Shown: positions 7,764 to 17,034, numbered from the stretch's first letter. The stretch is DNA of 64,000 nucleotides from Arenimonas caeni (GCF_003024235.1 NZ_KZ679096.1:18538-82537); one strand, 5' to 3'. Translations and numbers: made by a program. The notes: a model not told the origin generated them from the letters alone.

Positions 7764-10700
7764 CCCGGGGCGACCTGCGCGGCGATCCGCGCGGCCTCGT
7801 CCGCCAGCAACTCCGGGTGCAGGTCGAACTGGTCGCTCTGCAGCAGCGCGCGGCCGGCCTCGGTGACCTCGATGCGCTCGACCTGCAGCAGGTCGCCGTC
7901 GCGGAACAGCTCGAGGTAGCTGTCGAGCACGCCGCTGAGCGTGCCCTGCGCGGTGTCGGGCGCCGCCAGCACCAGCTGCAGGCCCAGCGAGCGCAGGTAG
8001 TTGGTGGTGGCGCGGGCGTTCTGGGCGTCGATCTTGTCGCCGAACTCATCGAGCAGGATCAGGCCCAGCCCGCCGGACTGGCCCTCGGTCTTGCCGTAGG
8101 CGGCGGCCAGGGCCGCGCCGGCGATCACGTACAGCGGCGCACGGTGCTCGCCACCCGAGCCCGAGCGCATGCGCTCGCTGAGCGTGCCGACCACGCGCTC
8201 GTCCTGGCGGATCTGCACTTCGAAGCTGAAGAAACGCCGGTAGTCGTCCAGCGGCGAAGCCACCGCGCCCTTGCCGCCGGCGCGCTCCTCGATCACATCG
8301 CGGAAGGCCGGAGGCAGCTCGCCGGCACTGCCGAACAGCCCGTCCTCGCCGCCCAGGTCGGCGGCGCGCTGGATGAAGCGGTGCAGCTCGCGGTACTCCG
8401 GCGCCACCTCGTAGTGGAACTGGTAGCGCTCGTTGTTGGAGAACGCCGGGCTGGCGCGCAGCGTGCGGTTGAGCGTGTTGATCTGCTCGCGCAGCCGGGT
8501 GAAGTTGTCGTAAAGCGCCGAGGCCACGTTCGAGCGGAAGGTCTCGACCGCGGTGGAGTAGGCCTGGTCGGCCTCGCCCTGGTACTGCACCAGTTCGGTA
8601 TCGCGCAGGCGGGTGAGTTCGCGGTCGAGCACCGCGCGGGCCTCGCGCCAGGCATCGGGGTCGAAATCCAGCACCAGGCCATGGTCCTTGGCGTACTGGG
8701 CCAACTGGCTCCAGGCCTCGGGCAGCGCGCGCGCCAGGGTGGCGTCGGCATCGCGGGCGCGCTCCTCGCAGCGCTGCCGGCGTTCCTGCAGGCTGGGGTG
8801 GCGCTCGTCGAGCTCCTCGCGCTGGCGCTCCACCCGCGCCGGGTCGACGTCGGGATGGGCAAAGGCGGCGACCGCGCGGCGGGCCGCGCCCTCTTCCTGG
8901 GTGCGCAGCGCCTCGAGCAGGGACTCGGCGCGCTGGGCGGCGTCGTTGGCCAGCGCCAGCCGGCCCGACAGGTCCAGCACCTGCTGGTCGAAGCCGGCGG
9001 CCTCGCGCGACAGCGCCTGCACGCGCTCGGCCAGGCGCACCAGGTCGGGGTCGAGCGCCGCTTCCTGCTGTTCGCGCAGCAGGCGGTAGCGCGCCTCGGC
9101 CTGGCGGTGCTGCAGGGCGCGCGCGTGCAGCGCGTCGGCCGCGGCCTCGGGATCGGCCAGCGTCGCCAGCGCCTGGTGCACGGCCTCGGCGCGCTGCAGC
9201 AGCGGCTCGAGCCGGCGCAGGGTGCGTTCGGCGCCGTCGAGCTCGTCGTGCAGCACGCGCAGGCGGTCGCGGCCGTCGGCGGCGCCGATCTTCAGGTCGC
9301 GCGCGGCCGGCAGGCGCAGGCGCTCGATGCCGCCGCCCTTGCTGACCAGGCCGTCGCGGCTGAGCGCGTGGCGCGTGCGCACCAGCTCGCCTTCGGTTTC
9401 CACGCAGGCCATTTCGCCAAGCTGGCGGCGCAGGTAGGCCACGGCGTCGGCGTCCTTGCCCTCGACCAGCGCGGCGACCGAGCCCGCCGGCGCCGCGTCG
9501 GCGCCACGGCCGCGCCGGGCCTGGCTGGCGAGCGCGAGTTTCACGCCGTAGATGGCGTTCGGGCCCTTGAGCGAACGGTACAGGCGCACCGCCGCCTCCT
9601 CGTGTTCGGGCCGCACCAGTAGCGCCTCGACGTGTGGGCGCAGGTAGGCCTCGATCGCCGGCTGCCAGGCCGGGTCGGCCACGCGCACCAGGTCGCAGAC
9701 CGGCGTGGCGGGGATGCCGGCGTCCTGCAGCAGGCCGACCAGGCGCATCACGTCCTCGCGCAGTTCGGCCTGGCCGGCGCTGACGCGCGACTGGTTGCGG
9801 CGCGCGGCATCACGCTGCTGGCGCGCCTGCTCCACCGCGGCGTGCAGCTGGCGCGCCTGCGCGGCCACGGCCACCAGCACCGGCAGGGCGGCGTCGAGCG
9901 CGGCGCGCACTTCGCCGTGCAAGGCCTCGGGGGTCCAGGGCAGGTCGGCGTCGGCCGGCAGCGCGCGCAGCGCGTCGTGCAGCGCCTGCCAGGGCGCCAG
10001 CGCGGCGGCGAGCGCCGGTGCGTCCACCGTCGCCAGTTCCAGCGTGGCGGCGGCGCGCAGCTGGTCGCGCACGAAGCCGACCTGGCGCAGCAGCTCCTGC
10101 TTGAGCTGGCCGAGCGTGTCGCGGTCGCGGCCGGCGACCTGGTCGAAGCTGGCCTGCTCGCCGTAACCGGCGCTGCCCTCGAGCCGCTGGCGCGCGTGTT
10201 CGTGCGCCTCGCGGGCACGGTCGCGCTCGGACTTGGCGGCGGCGAGCGCACGCGTGGTGTCGGCGGCCTGTCGCTGCGCCGCCTCCACCGCCTGGCCGGC
10301 GGCGTCGACCTGTTCGCCCAGCTGGTCGCGTTCGTATTCGGCCGCCAGCGCGCGGTACGAGGCCGAACGCACGGCCTGCGCGGCGACCTTGGCGTACTGC
10401 GACTCCACCAGCTCGGCGGCTTCGATGCGGCGCGCCACCTGCTCGATCTTCTCCTTGAGCAGGCGGAAGGTCTCGAGCACGGCGCGGAAGCGCTGCACGT
10501 CGGTGGGCCGGTCCTCGGCCACCAGGGTGCGCACGAAGATGTCCACGTCGTCCACGCGCTGCAGGTTGAGCGCGTTCTGGAAGGCCTTGCGATAGGCGTT
10601 GGCGTCCAGGTGCGCGGTCGGCGACGGCCGCAGGCGGTGCAGCAGGTCCTTCACGAAGCGGTCGGCGACGGCGTGGAACTCGGCCTTGGTGCCGGCGGCC

Positions 10701-11194
10701 TTGCAGCGGCGCGCGGCGAGCTCGCGGAAGGCCGGCCAGGCCAGCGGCAGCTGGCGGCCGTCGACGGTCTCGAGGTGGTCTTCGAGCGCCAGGTCCACGC
10801 CCGGCAGCAGGTACAGGCCGTGCACGCGGTGCTCGGGCTCGTCGGCCGAGGCGCCGAGCGCCACGCCGGCGGTCAGCGGCTCGCCGCTGGCTTCGTCGCG
10901 GAACACCAGGCTGATGTAGGTCGTCGCGGTGCGGCGCTTGCGGCCGTCCTCGCCGCTGCGGAACACGCCCAGGCAGTAGTCGCGGATGCTGCGCGCGCGG
11001 GCGCTGCCGCCGGCCTGGGCGTTGAAGCGGATGCGGCTGCGGTCGGCGCCCAGCAGCACGATCTGCAGGGCGTCGAGCAGGGCGCTCTTGCCGGCGCCGT
11101 TGGGCGCGATGATGGCCGTGGTCGGGTCCAGCGCGAGGCTCTGCGCCTCGAACAGGAAGAACTGCACCAGGTGGACGCGCTCAAGCCGTTGCAT
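7760..11194 (-). CDS. jetC: Wadjet SMC-family ATPase JetC (MukB-like)
   Basis: The SMC motor of the Wadjet complex, 1144 residues. The Walker A motif APNGAGKS lies at residues 30-37 (Lys36). Long Ala/Gln/Arg/Glu-rich heptad stretches on both sides of a central globular hinge region form the coiled coil. The ABC signature SGSGGEH starts at 1011 and the Walker B segment LILLDEF ends with Asp1049-Glu1050, followed by a D-loop-like GDKIDAQN. All ATPase elements needed for loop extrusion are present. It overlaps jetB by 14 bases and jetD by 4. The family is related to MukB and RecN/Rad50-like proteins, but the neighbours fix it as JetC. Confidence 0.93.
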   Translation of the reverse strand: MQRLERVHLVQFFLFEAQSLALDPTTAIIAPNGAGKSALLDALQIVLLGADRSRIRFNAQAGGSARARSIRDYCLGVFRSGEDGRKRRTATTYISLVFRDEASGEPLTAGVALGASADEPEHRVHGLYLLPGVDLALEDHLETVDGRQLPLAWPAFRELAARRCKAAGTKAEFHAVADRFVKDLLHRLRPSPTAHLDANAYRKAFQNALNLQRVDDVDIFVRTLVAEDRPTDVQRFRAVLETFRLLKEKIEQVARRIEAAELVESQYAKVAAQAVRSASYRALAAEYERDQLGEQVDAAGQAVEAAQRQAADTTRALAAAKSERDRAREAHEHARQRLEGSAGYGEQASFDQVAGRDRDTLGQLKQELLRQVGFVRDQLRAAATLELATVDAPALAAALAPWQALHDALRALPADADLPWTPEALHGEVRAALDAALPVLVAVAAQARQLHAAVEQARQQRDAARRNQSRVSAGQAELREDVMRLVGLLQDAGIPATPVCDLVRVADPAWQPAIEAYLRPHVEALLVRPEHEEAAVRLYRSLKGPNAIYGVKLALASQARRGRGADAAPAGSVAALVEGKDADAVAYLRRQLGEMACVETEGELVRTRHALSRDGLVSKGGGIERLRLPAARDLKIGAADGRDRLRVLHDELDGAERTLRRLEPLLQRAEAVHQALATLADPEAAADALHARALQHRQAEARYRLLREQQEAALDPDLVRLAERVQALSREAAGFDQQVLDLSGRLALANDAAQRAESLLEALRTQEEGAARRAVAAFAHPDVDPARVERQREELDERHPSLQERRQRCEERARDADATLARALPEAWSQLAQYAKDHGLVLDFDPDAWREARAVLDRELTRLRDTELVQYQGEADQAYSTAVETFRSNVASALYDNFTRLREQINTLNRTLRASPAFSNNERYQFHYEVAPEYRELHRFIQRAADLGGEDGLFGSAGELPPAFRDVIEERAGGKGAVASPLDDYRRFFSFEVQIRQDERVVGTLSERMRSGSGGEHRAPLYVIAGAALAAAYGKTEGQSGGLGLILLDEFGDKIDAQNARATTNYLRSLGLQLVLAAPDTAQGTLSGVLDSYLELFRDGDLLQVERIEVTEAGRALLQSDQFDLHPELLADEAARIAAQVAPG

Positions 11195-11831
11195 CGTCGG
11201 CCTCCAGGTCGGTGTCGGCGTCGCCCAGGTCGGCCAGGTCCTCGTCCTCGTCGCGGTTGTGCTGGTCCAGGCGCTGCAGCCAGGTGGCGCCGACGATCTC
11301 GACGATGGCCGGGCGCACCAGCAGGTGGAAGGGCTGCGGGTCGTCGGGCTCGGGCTCGAGCAGGCGGGCGACGCCCCAGCGGCGCATGGCGCGCAGCAGG
11401 CCGCGCAGCTGGCCCACGTCGGGCATCGGCCGCCCGGTCAGCGCGGGATAGGCCTCCTGCAGCACGGGCAGTTCGACCAGCACTTCGCCGCCCTCCTCTA
11501 GTTCGCCCTGGCGGATGGCCTCGTCATAGCGCTGGCGCAGCACCAGCAGCAGCAGCGTCTCCTCCAGGCTCACCGGCGTACCCTCGCCATGCGCCGGCAG
11601 CGCCACCACGTAGCGGTGGTGTGCGTTGCGCTCGAGCCGGATGCCCAAGGGCGCCAGCGCCGCGGCGAAATCCTCCAGGTGCGCCTCGACCAGGTGGTAG
11701 GCGACGCGGCTGCCGCGGTCGGCGGCATACAGCACCTGCTCGGTGACCAGGCGATAGGCCGCGCGCTCGAAATCCTGCACGGCGTACAGGCCGTTGGAGA
11801 GCTGGCTGAGGGTGTTCCAGTTGCGCTTCAT
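11181..11831 (-). CDS. jetB: Wadjet accessory protein JetB (DUF4194, MukE/KITE-like)
   Basis: A 216-residue protein matching the DUF4194 pattern: an N-terminal winged-helix segment (ERAAYRLVTEQVLY), the central VSLEETLLLLVLRQRYDEA block, and a second winged helix (LRGLLRAMRRWGVARLL). The C-terminal tail is acidic. In Wadjet, JetB is the MukE-like KITE dimer that bridges the kleisin JetA and the SMC JetC. The ATGA junction with jetA and the 14-base overlap with jetC indicate a single transcript and likely translational coupling. Confidence 0.88.
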   Translation of the reverse strand: MKRNWNTLSQLSNGLYAVQDFERAAYRLVTEQVLYAADRGSRVAYHLVEAHLEDFAAALAPLGIRLERNAHHRYVVALPAHGEGTPVSLEETLLLLVLRQRYDEAIRQGELEEGGEVLVELPVLQEAYPALTGRPMPDVGQLRGLLRAMRRWGVARLLEPEPDDPQPFHLLVRPAIVEIVGATWLQRLDQHNRDEDEDLADLGDADTDLEADDATA

Positions 11832-13261
11832 GCGGTTTTCCGAAGGCGGTGCAGCACGAAACGCGGCGCCCGCAGGTAGTCCGAATCACCCGGCTCGCCG
11901 GGCAACAGTTCGACCCGGAAGCCGCGCAGCACGCGGCCCAGGGGATCATCGCGGCGCAGGCCGCCGGGACGCTGGCTGCGCAGGGCGGCCGTCACCAACA
12001 GCTGGTAGGCACGGAAGTCACCGATCGAATCGATCGCCATGCCGGTCGATTCGATCCGGTCGCCCTGGCCGAGGTGGCGGCCGACATAGGCCGCCATGTC
12101 TTCCGGCGTCACCAGGCGCGCGCGCTTCATGCGACGCAGCAGCGACAGGCGCGCCAGCTGTTCGGGCGTGGGCGCCTGCACCTGGTTGGCGCTGCGCGGG
12201 ATCGGCCGGGCGCGCTGGCGCGGCGGGCGCAGGCGCGTCTCATCCGCCAGCGTCCCGGGCCCCACCGGCAGCCGCAGCGCCTCGGGCGCGGCGGCCAGGG
12301 CGCCGGCGACGGCACGGCGCAGCAGCACGTCAAGCCGGTCGGGAGCGCGCAGGCGATAGTCGAGGAAGGCCAGGGCACGGCGGTTGGCCTGCCGGATGTC
12401 CTCGTCCAGGCGCGCCAGGTACTCGTCGATGCGCTCGAGTTCCCGAAGGCGGTCGATGGCGCGCTGGAGGCGCGCCGCGGCGCGGGCGTCGTCGCCGGCC
12501 ACCAGGTGCTCGCGGTACCAGGCCAGCAGGCGGGCGCGGTGTTCGGTCTCCAGCTGCCGCGCCATCGCCAGGATGGCGCCGCGGCGGGCCAGCGGGTGGC
12601 CGGCGGCATGCAGATCGGCGTAGTCGCCAATGAAAAAGCGCGAGACGTAGTCCTCGAACAGCTGGCGGGCGAACTGGGCGGTGGACTCGGCGCGGCTGAG
12701 CTCAGGCATCAGGTCGCGCACCTGCAGGCTCATGGCCGCCAGCGCCGACAGCAGCCGGCGCGACTGGTCGGCCGCCTCGTCCAGCGCATCGGCGCCGGCA
12801 CGGCCCTCGACCACCTGCTGCAGCTGCAGCTCGATCGAGCGGATCCGCGCCGAGACGAAGGTCGGGCCGCGCTCGCTGAACTCGAGCAGCAGCGACATGA
12901 GCTGCGACACCACCGGCGACATCGACACCATCTCGCGCACGCCGACGCGCTCCTGGCGGAGCCAGCCGGCGGCGCGGAAGCGCTCGTAGATGGCCGCGGC
13001 GCGCTGGCCGGGCCCGGCGTCGGGCGCCTCGCCGTCCTCCTTCTCCCAGGGGTCGTCGGTGAGCAGGTAACGCTCGATCGCCGCCGTGATGTCCCGCCGC
13101 GGCAGGCCGGTGCTGGGCGGCAAGGGGGCGTCCGGGCCGAAGAATTCGTCGAACAGCCGGCACAGAAGCAGCCAGTAGTGCTGCCGGTTGGGCGAGGCCA
13201 GCGGGCCGAAGATGCCCGGCGGCACGACCCGGAACAGTGCCGGCGGGGCGGCCGGGGTCAC
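11828..13261 (-). CDS. jetA: Wadjet kleisin-like protein JetA
   Basis: The first gene of the defence operon, 477 residues. It opens with a motif around GIFGPLASPNRQHYW that I associate with the JetA family proper (PF18982-like) rather than the DUF3375 version of type I Wadjet. A winged-helix region follows, then a long helical middle (about 120-310) rich in Leu, Glu and Arg that fits a MukF-like kleisin, and a C-terminal domain. The start is GTG at 13261: no ATG exists in frame nearby. The Shine-Dalgarno is poor, but a 9-codon ORF (ATG at 13284) ends on the GTGA junction and could couple translation. System subtype II or III is likelier than I, but that is inference from motif memory. Confidence 0.82.
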   Translation of the reverse strand: MTPAAPPALFRVVPPGIFGPLASPNRQHYWLLLCRLFDEFFGPDAPLPPSTGLPRRDITAAIERYLLTDDPWEKEDGEAPDAGPGQRAAAIYERFRAAGWLRQERVGVREMVSMSPVVSQLMSLLLEFSERGPTFVSARIRSIELQLQQVVEGRAGADALDEAADQSRRLLSALAAMSLQVRDLMPELSRAESTAQFARQLFEDYVSRFFIGDYADLHAAGHPLARRGAILAMARQLETEHRARLLAWYREHLVAGDDARAAARLQRAIDRLRELERIDEYLARLDEDIRQANRRALAFLDYRLRAPDRLDVLLRRAVAGALAAAPEALRLPVGPGTLADETRLRPPRQRARPIPRSANQVQAPTPEQLARLSLLRRMKRARLVTPEDMAAYVGRHLGQGDRIESTGMAIDSIGDFRAYQLLVTAALRSQRPGGLRRDDPLGRVLRGFRVELLPGEPGDSDYLRAPRFVLHRLRKTA

Positions 13262-13361
13262 GCGGGGACGGGGGTTCGTGCAGGCATCCCGTGAAGGTAC
13301 CGCAGCGACCGCGGCCGGAAAATATTGACGGCGGACCGGGTTTGTGGGGCGCGCGGCGGGT

Positions 13362-14045
13362 CTAGCCGCCGACCCAGGCCCGCAGGCGATCCTCGTCCAG
13401 GTGCCCCACTTTCACCAGGATCCGCGCCCCCTCCCGCGTGAACGGCGCATGCCGCGACAAATGCGGGCTGCGCAGCCAGCTGCCGGCCGGGTAAGCACCG
13501 TGCTCGTCCTCGAACACGCCGCTGAGCACCAGGATTTCCTCGCCGCCGAAGTGGGTGTGCGGCTGGAACACCGTGCCCGGGGCCCAGTCCACCAGCGCGG
13601 TGTGTTCGGTGCCGAAGCTGTGCAGGGGCATCACCCGCAGGCCGGGCACCAGGCCGGGGCGCCACTCGCCGCGGTCGGTGTCGATGGCCACGGTGGCGTC
13701 ATCGCCCGGCGCGAACTGGCGCAGCTTCACGAACAGCGTGCAGCCCGGCCCGCTGCGCGGGGCATGGCGCGAGCCGTCGGGGTTGCGCAGGTAGCTGCCG
13801 GGGCCGAAGTCGCCGCGTTCGTCGCTGAACACGCCCTCGAGCACCAGGATCTCCTCGCCCATCGGGTGGGCGTGCTCGGGAAAGGCCGAGCCCGGGGCGT
13901 AGCGCACCAGGCTGGTGGCGCGCGCCTGTTCGCCGCCGATGCGGTCGAGCAGGCGGCGCTCGACCCCGGGGGACGGCGAGGGCTGCCAGGGGGCGTCGTC
14001 GGGGCGGACGACGACGCGCTGTTGGAAATCGGCGTTGATGCGCAT
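13362..14045 (-). CDS. Bicupin protein, ChrR-like cupin repeats
   Basis: A 227-residue protein of two consecutive cupin domains resembling the C-terminal cupin of ChrR anti-sigma factors. Copy one has His58, His60, Glu64 or Glu65 and His94 (HAHPMGEEILVLEGVF). Copy two has His163, His165, Glu169 and His199 (HTHFGGEEILVLSGVF). Both copies keep the metal ligands, so it probably binds a metal such as zinc. There is no N-terminal zinc-binding anti-sigma domain, so regulation of a sigma factor is not supported; a small-molecule enzyme or sensor role is equally open. It sits 45 bases downstream of the esterase/monooxygenase fusion on the same strand and may be cotranscribed with it. Confidence 0.85.
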   Translation of the reverse strand: MRINADFQQRVVVRPDDAPWQPSPSPGVERRLLDRIGGEQARATSLVRYAPGSAFPEHAHPMGEEILVLEGVFSDERGDFGPGSYLRNPDGSRHAPRSGPGCTLFVKLRQFAPGDDATVAIDTDRGEWRPGLVPGLRVMPLHSFGTEHTALVDWAPGTVFQPHTHFGGEEILVLSGVFEDEHGAYPAGSWLRSPHLSRHAPFTREGARILVKVGHLDEDRLRAWVGG

Positions 14046-14090
14046 CCGGGAAGTCTACGGCCCGGGCCGTGCAGGTTTCGTGGGGGCGGC

Positions 14091-16448
14091 TCAGCAGTCG
14101 AACCGGAAGGGCGACCAGCCCAGGCGGCGAAGCCCGGTCACGTATTCGCGCGTATAGCCGGGGAAGATCGCCACCACCTTGCCGTCGTCCATCCGGTACC
14201 AGCTGCGGCACTGCGCCCACACCGAGCGGCCCAGGCGCTCCTGCAGGGCCGCGTTGTGCCCGCGCATCGCCTCCTCGCGCACTTCGATGGCCTTGTGGCC
14301 ACCGTCCGCCACCGCGCGCATGCAGGCGATGGCGTGCTGCACCGCCGGCTCGATGTAGAGCAGCGTGGAGGTGTGGCCGGTGGCGGTGTTCGGGCCCAGC
14401 ATCAGGTAGAGGTTGGGGAAACCCGCCACGTGGATGCCGTGGAAGGCCTCGGGGCCGTCGCGCCAGGCCTCGGCCAGGGTGCCGCCGCCGCGCCCGTGCA
14501 CCTGCAGCGACTGCAGCAGGTGCACGGTGTCGAAACCGGTGGCGCAGACCAGCGCGTCGAGCCCGATGTCCCGGCCGTCGGCGGTGCGGATGCCGGTGGG
14601 CGTGATGCACCCGATGCCCTCGGTCACCAGCTCCGCAGCGGGCCGGCCTCCCGCGGCCTGTGCGAAAACCGGGTAATAGTCGCTCGCGTAGATGATGCGC
14701 TTGCAGCCCAGCGGGTAGTCGGGCTCGAGCTTGCCGCGCAGCGCCGGGTCGGGCAGCTGCACGCGGCGATGGCGCGCGGCCCACCAGAGCATGAAGCGGC
14801 GCATCAGCGTGCCGTCCTGGAAACCGCGGCGGCCGAGCTCGAGGAACCACACCCAGCCGTGGCGCACGGCCCAGGCATAGGGCGGAAAGCGCGCCAGCCA
14901 GCCGTCGAACCAGGAGTAGCGGCGCTCGAGCCGCGGCAGGATCCAGTTCGGCGTGCGCTGGAACACATGCAGGCTCGCCGCCTCGCGGGCGATCGGCGGG
15001 ATCAGCTGCACCGCCGTCGAGCCGGTGCCGATCACGCCCACGCGCTTGCCGGCCAGTGGTGCGGCGGCGTCCCAGCGGGCGGAGTGCAGCTTCAGGCCCC
15101 GGAAGTCGTCGATGCCCGGGATGTCGGGCCAGCGCGGCTGGCTCAGCGGGCCGGTGCTGCAGATGAAGTGGCGCGCCACCACGGTGTCGCCGCGGTCGGT
15201 GCGCAGGTGCCACAGGCCGGTGGCTTCGTCGTAGCGCGCCTCGGTTAGCCGCGTGCCCAGGCGCAGGCGCGCCGAGACGCCGTGCCGGTCGGCCAGCGAC
15301 TGCTGGTAGGCGTGGATCTCGGGCGCGCTGGCGAAGCGCTGGCGCCAGTGCGGATTGGGCGCGAAGGAAAAGCTGTAGGCCGGCGCCGGCACGTCCACCT
15401 GCGCGCCGGGGTAGCGGTTGTCCCACCAGGTACCGCCCAGGCCCTCGGACTGCTCGAGCATCACGAAGTCGTGCAGGCCGGCCTTGCGCAGCCCGATGGC
15501 GGCGCACAGACCGGACATGCCGGCGCCGAGGATCACGGTGTGGTGGGCCTGGACGTGAGGGGCTGCGCGATCGAGCACGCGCGCGACGAACCAACCCAGG
15601 CGCGCCAGCGCCGCATCCGCCGCCGCCAGCTGGCCGGCATGCAGCTGGAACACGTGCCACAGGCCCTCGTTGAAGTCGCGCACGACCTCCACGCCTTCGG
15701 CCCGCAGCGTTTCCACCAGCGCCTCGCTCTGCGGCCGCAGCAGGTCGTCGCTGCCGAATTGCACCAGCGTCGGCGGCAGGCCGCGCAGGTCGGCCAGCAG
15801 CGGCGAGACCTTCGGGTTGGCCAGGTTGTCGCCGGCGTAGGCGCGGTGGTTGGCGCGCGCCCATCCGGGGCTGAGCATCGCCTCGCCCTTCGGCGGCACC
15901 AGCGCGGTCTCTTCGCGCAGGTCGCCCAGCGGCGCCAGCAGCACGAGCGCGGCGGGCGCGGGCAGCTCCTGTTTGCGAAGCTCGAGGGCCAGCGCGAGCG
16001 CCAGCCCGCCGCCGGCGGAATCGCCGGCCACCACGACCGGGCCGCGCGCGGCCAGTTCGCGGTACACGGCCAGCGCATCGTCCAGCGCCGCGGGGAAAGG
16101 GCATTCGGGCGCCAGCCGGTAGTCCGGCACGTGCACCGGCACGCCGCACTGGCGCGCCAGCCAGGCGGCCAGCGCGCGGTGCGTGCGCGGCGAGCCGGTG
16201 GTGTAGCCGCCGCCGTGCAGGTAGAGCACGGAACCTGCGCGCACCGCCGGCGCGCGGTCGTCGCGCCAAGACTCCGCGGGGATGCCGGCGATGGACTCGT
16301 CGTGTCGGCTGATGCCGCCGGGCAACACGCCGATGCCCGAGAGCGCGTGCATCCAGCGGCGCTGGAAGGGATAGCCGAAGCGCGGCCCGAGCACGGGCTT
16401 GAGCAGCAGGCGCAGTGTGTTGCGAAGCAGGAAGGCAGGCAGGCGCAT
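14091..16448 (-). CDS. Fusion of HSL-family alpha/beta-hydrolase and Baeyer-Villiger-type flavin monooxygenase
   Basis: A 785-residue two-domain protein. The N-terminal part (about 70-290) is a hormone-sensitive-lipase-type esterase: oxyanion motif HGGGY (78-82), nucleophile GDSAGG (Ser144), and likely Asp234 and His265. The C-terminal part (about 300-785) is a class B flavoprotein monooxygenase: FAD motif GAGMSG (308-313), the fingerprint F-x-G-x3-H-x3-W (Phe449 to Trp459) and the NADPH motif GTGSTA (474-479). A Baeyer-Villiger oxygenase turns a ketone into an ester or lactone and an esterase opens it, so the fusion suggests a two-step ketone degradation in one chain. The start at 16448 was chosen because upstream codons run into the divergent gene and do not look like protein. 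The substrate is unknown. Confidence 0.9.
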   Translation of the reverse strand: MRLPAFLLRNTLRLLLKPVLGPRFGYPFQRRWMHALSGIGVLPGGISRHDESIAGIPAESWRDDRAPAVRAGSVLYLHGGGYTTGSPRTHRALAAWLARQCGVPVHVPDYRLAPECPFPAALDDALAVYRELAARGPVVVAGDSAGGGLALALALELRKQELPAPAALVLLAPLGDLREETALVPPKGEAMLSPGWARANHRAYAGDNLANPKVSPLLADLRGLPPTLVQFGSDDLLRPQSEALVETLRAEGVEVVRDFNEGLWHVFQLHAGQLAAADAALARLGWFVARVLDRAAPHVQAHHTVILGAGMSGLCAAIGLRKAGLHDFVMLEQSEGLGGTWWDNRYPGAQVDVPAPAYSFSFAPNPHWRQRFASAPEIHAYQQSLADRHGVSARLRLGTRLTEARYDEATGLWHLRTDRGDTVVARHFICSTGPLSQPRWPDIPGIDDFRGLKLHSARWDAAAPLAGKRVGVIGTGSTAVQLIPPIAREAASLHVFQRTPNWILPRLERRYSWFDGWLARFPPYAWAVRHGWVWFLELGRRGFQDGTLMRRFMLWWAARHRRVQLPDPALRGKLEPDYPLGCKRIIYASDYYPVFAQAAGGRPAAELVTEGIGCITPTGIRTADGRDIGLDALVCATGFDTVHLLQSLQVHGRGGGTLAEAWRDGPEAFHGIHVAGFPNLYLMLGPNTATGHTSTLLYIEPAVQHAIACMRAVADGGHKAIEVREEAMRGHNAALQERLGRSVWAQCRSWYRMDDGKVVAIFPGYTREYVTGLRRLGWSPFRFDC

Positions 16449-16483
16449 GGGCTGAGCATAGGCGAGAGCGATATGCTTTTGGC

Positions 16484-17005
16484 ATGCAGATGCACGCCAC
16501 CTACCCACCGCCGCCGGCCATGATGGCGTCGTTCGCCGACGCCGTTTACCGCGTTTACGACCAGGGCCGCCGCATCGACCTGCGCATCGGCCAGCCCAAC
16601 CCCGACATGGCTGCGCTGCTGGCACGCTTCGGCGCCAGCCACGGCGGCCTGGTCACCGGCGAAAACCCTTTCGGCCAGCAGCAGTCCGCCGAAGCCAACG
16701 CCGCCGCCAACGCCGAACTGGCCGCGGCCATCGATGCGCTCGGCCTGCCCCGCCTGCCCTCGGACGGCGGCAGCGAGGACGGGGCCTGGAACGAACCCGG
16801 CTTCCTGGTCGTCGGCGGCGAAGGCCAGCCGGCGGACGCGCTGGCCCGGCGCTTCCGCCAGGCCGCTTGGGTGCGCATCGAGGCCGACGGCAGCGCGCAC
16901 CTCGCCGGCTGCGAGTACCCGCTGGCGTCGAGCGGCCTGGAGCCGTGCTGGCCGCCGCAGGTGTTTCCCGGCCCCGCTGGCGGAACCGGGCCGCAGCCTG
17001 CGTAA
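16484..17005 (+). CDS. DUF3293 domain protein
   Basis: A 173-residue cytoplasmic protein of the DUF3293 family, seen in the run from IDLRIGQPN through VTGENPFGQ and the FLVVGGEGQ block. The function of the family is unknown to me. The ATG at 16484 lies only 35 bases from the divergent start of the esterase/monooxygenase fusion. A TATGCT -10-like hexamer ends 6 bases before the ATG, which would place the transcript start at or next to the start codon. There is no Shine-Dalgarno. Confidence 0.75.
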   Translation: MQMHATYPPPPAMMASFADAVYRVYDQGRRIDLRIGQPNPDMAALLARFGASHGGLVTGENPFGQQQSAEANAAANAELAAAIDALGLPRLPSDGGSEDGAWNEPGFLVVGGEGQPADALARRFRQAAWVRIEADGSAHLAGCEYPLASSGLEPCWPPQVFPGPAGGTGPQPA

Positions 17006-17034
17006 GGAGGGAATCCCGTCACGGAGGTTCCCCG

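Noticed and set aside
7502..11746. Two long plus-strand open frames opposite jetC and jetB
   Set aside because: They are shadows of the Wadjet genes; the composition is biased and no motif is seen.
6558..13261. MukBEF or a generic SbcC/RecN repair operon in place of Wadjet
   Set aside because: The JetD Toprim nuclease and DUF4194 gene, and the A-B-C-D overlaps, fit Wadjet only.
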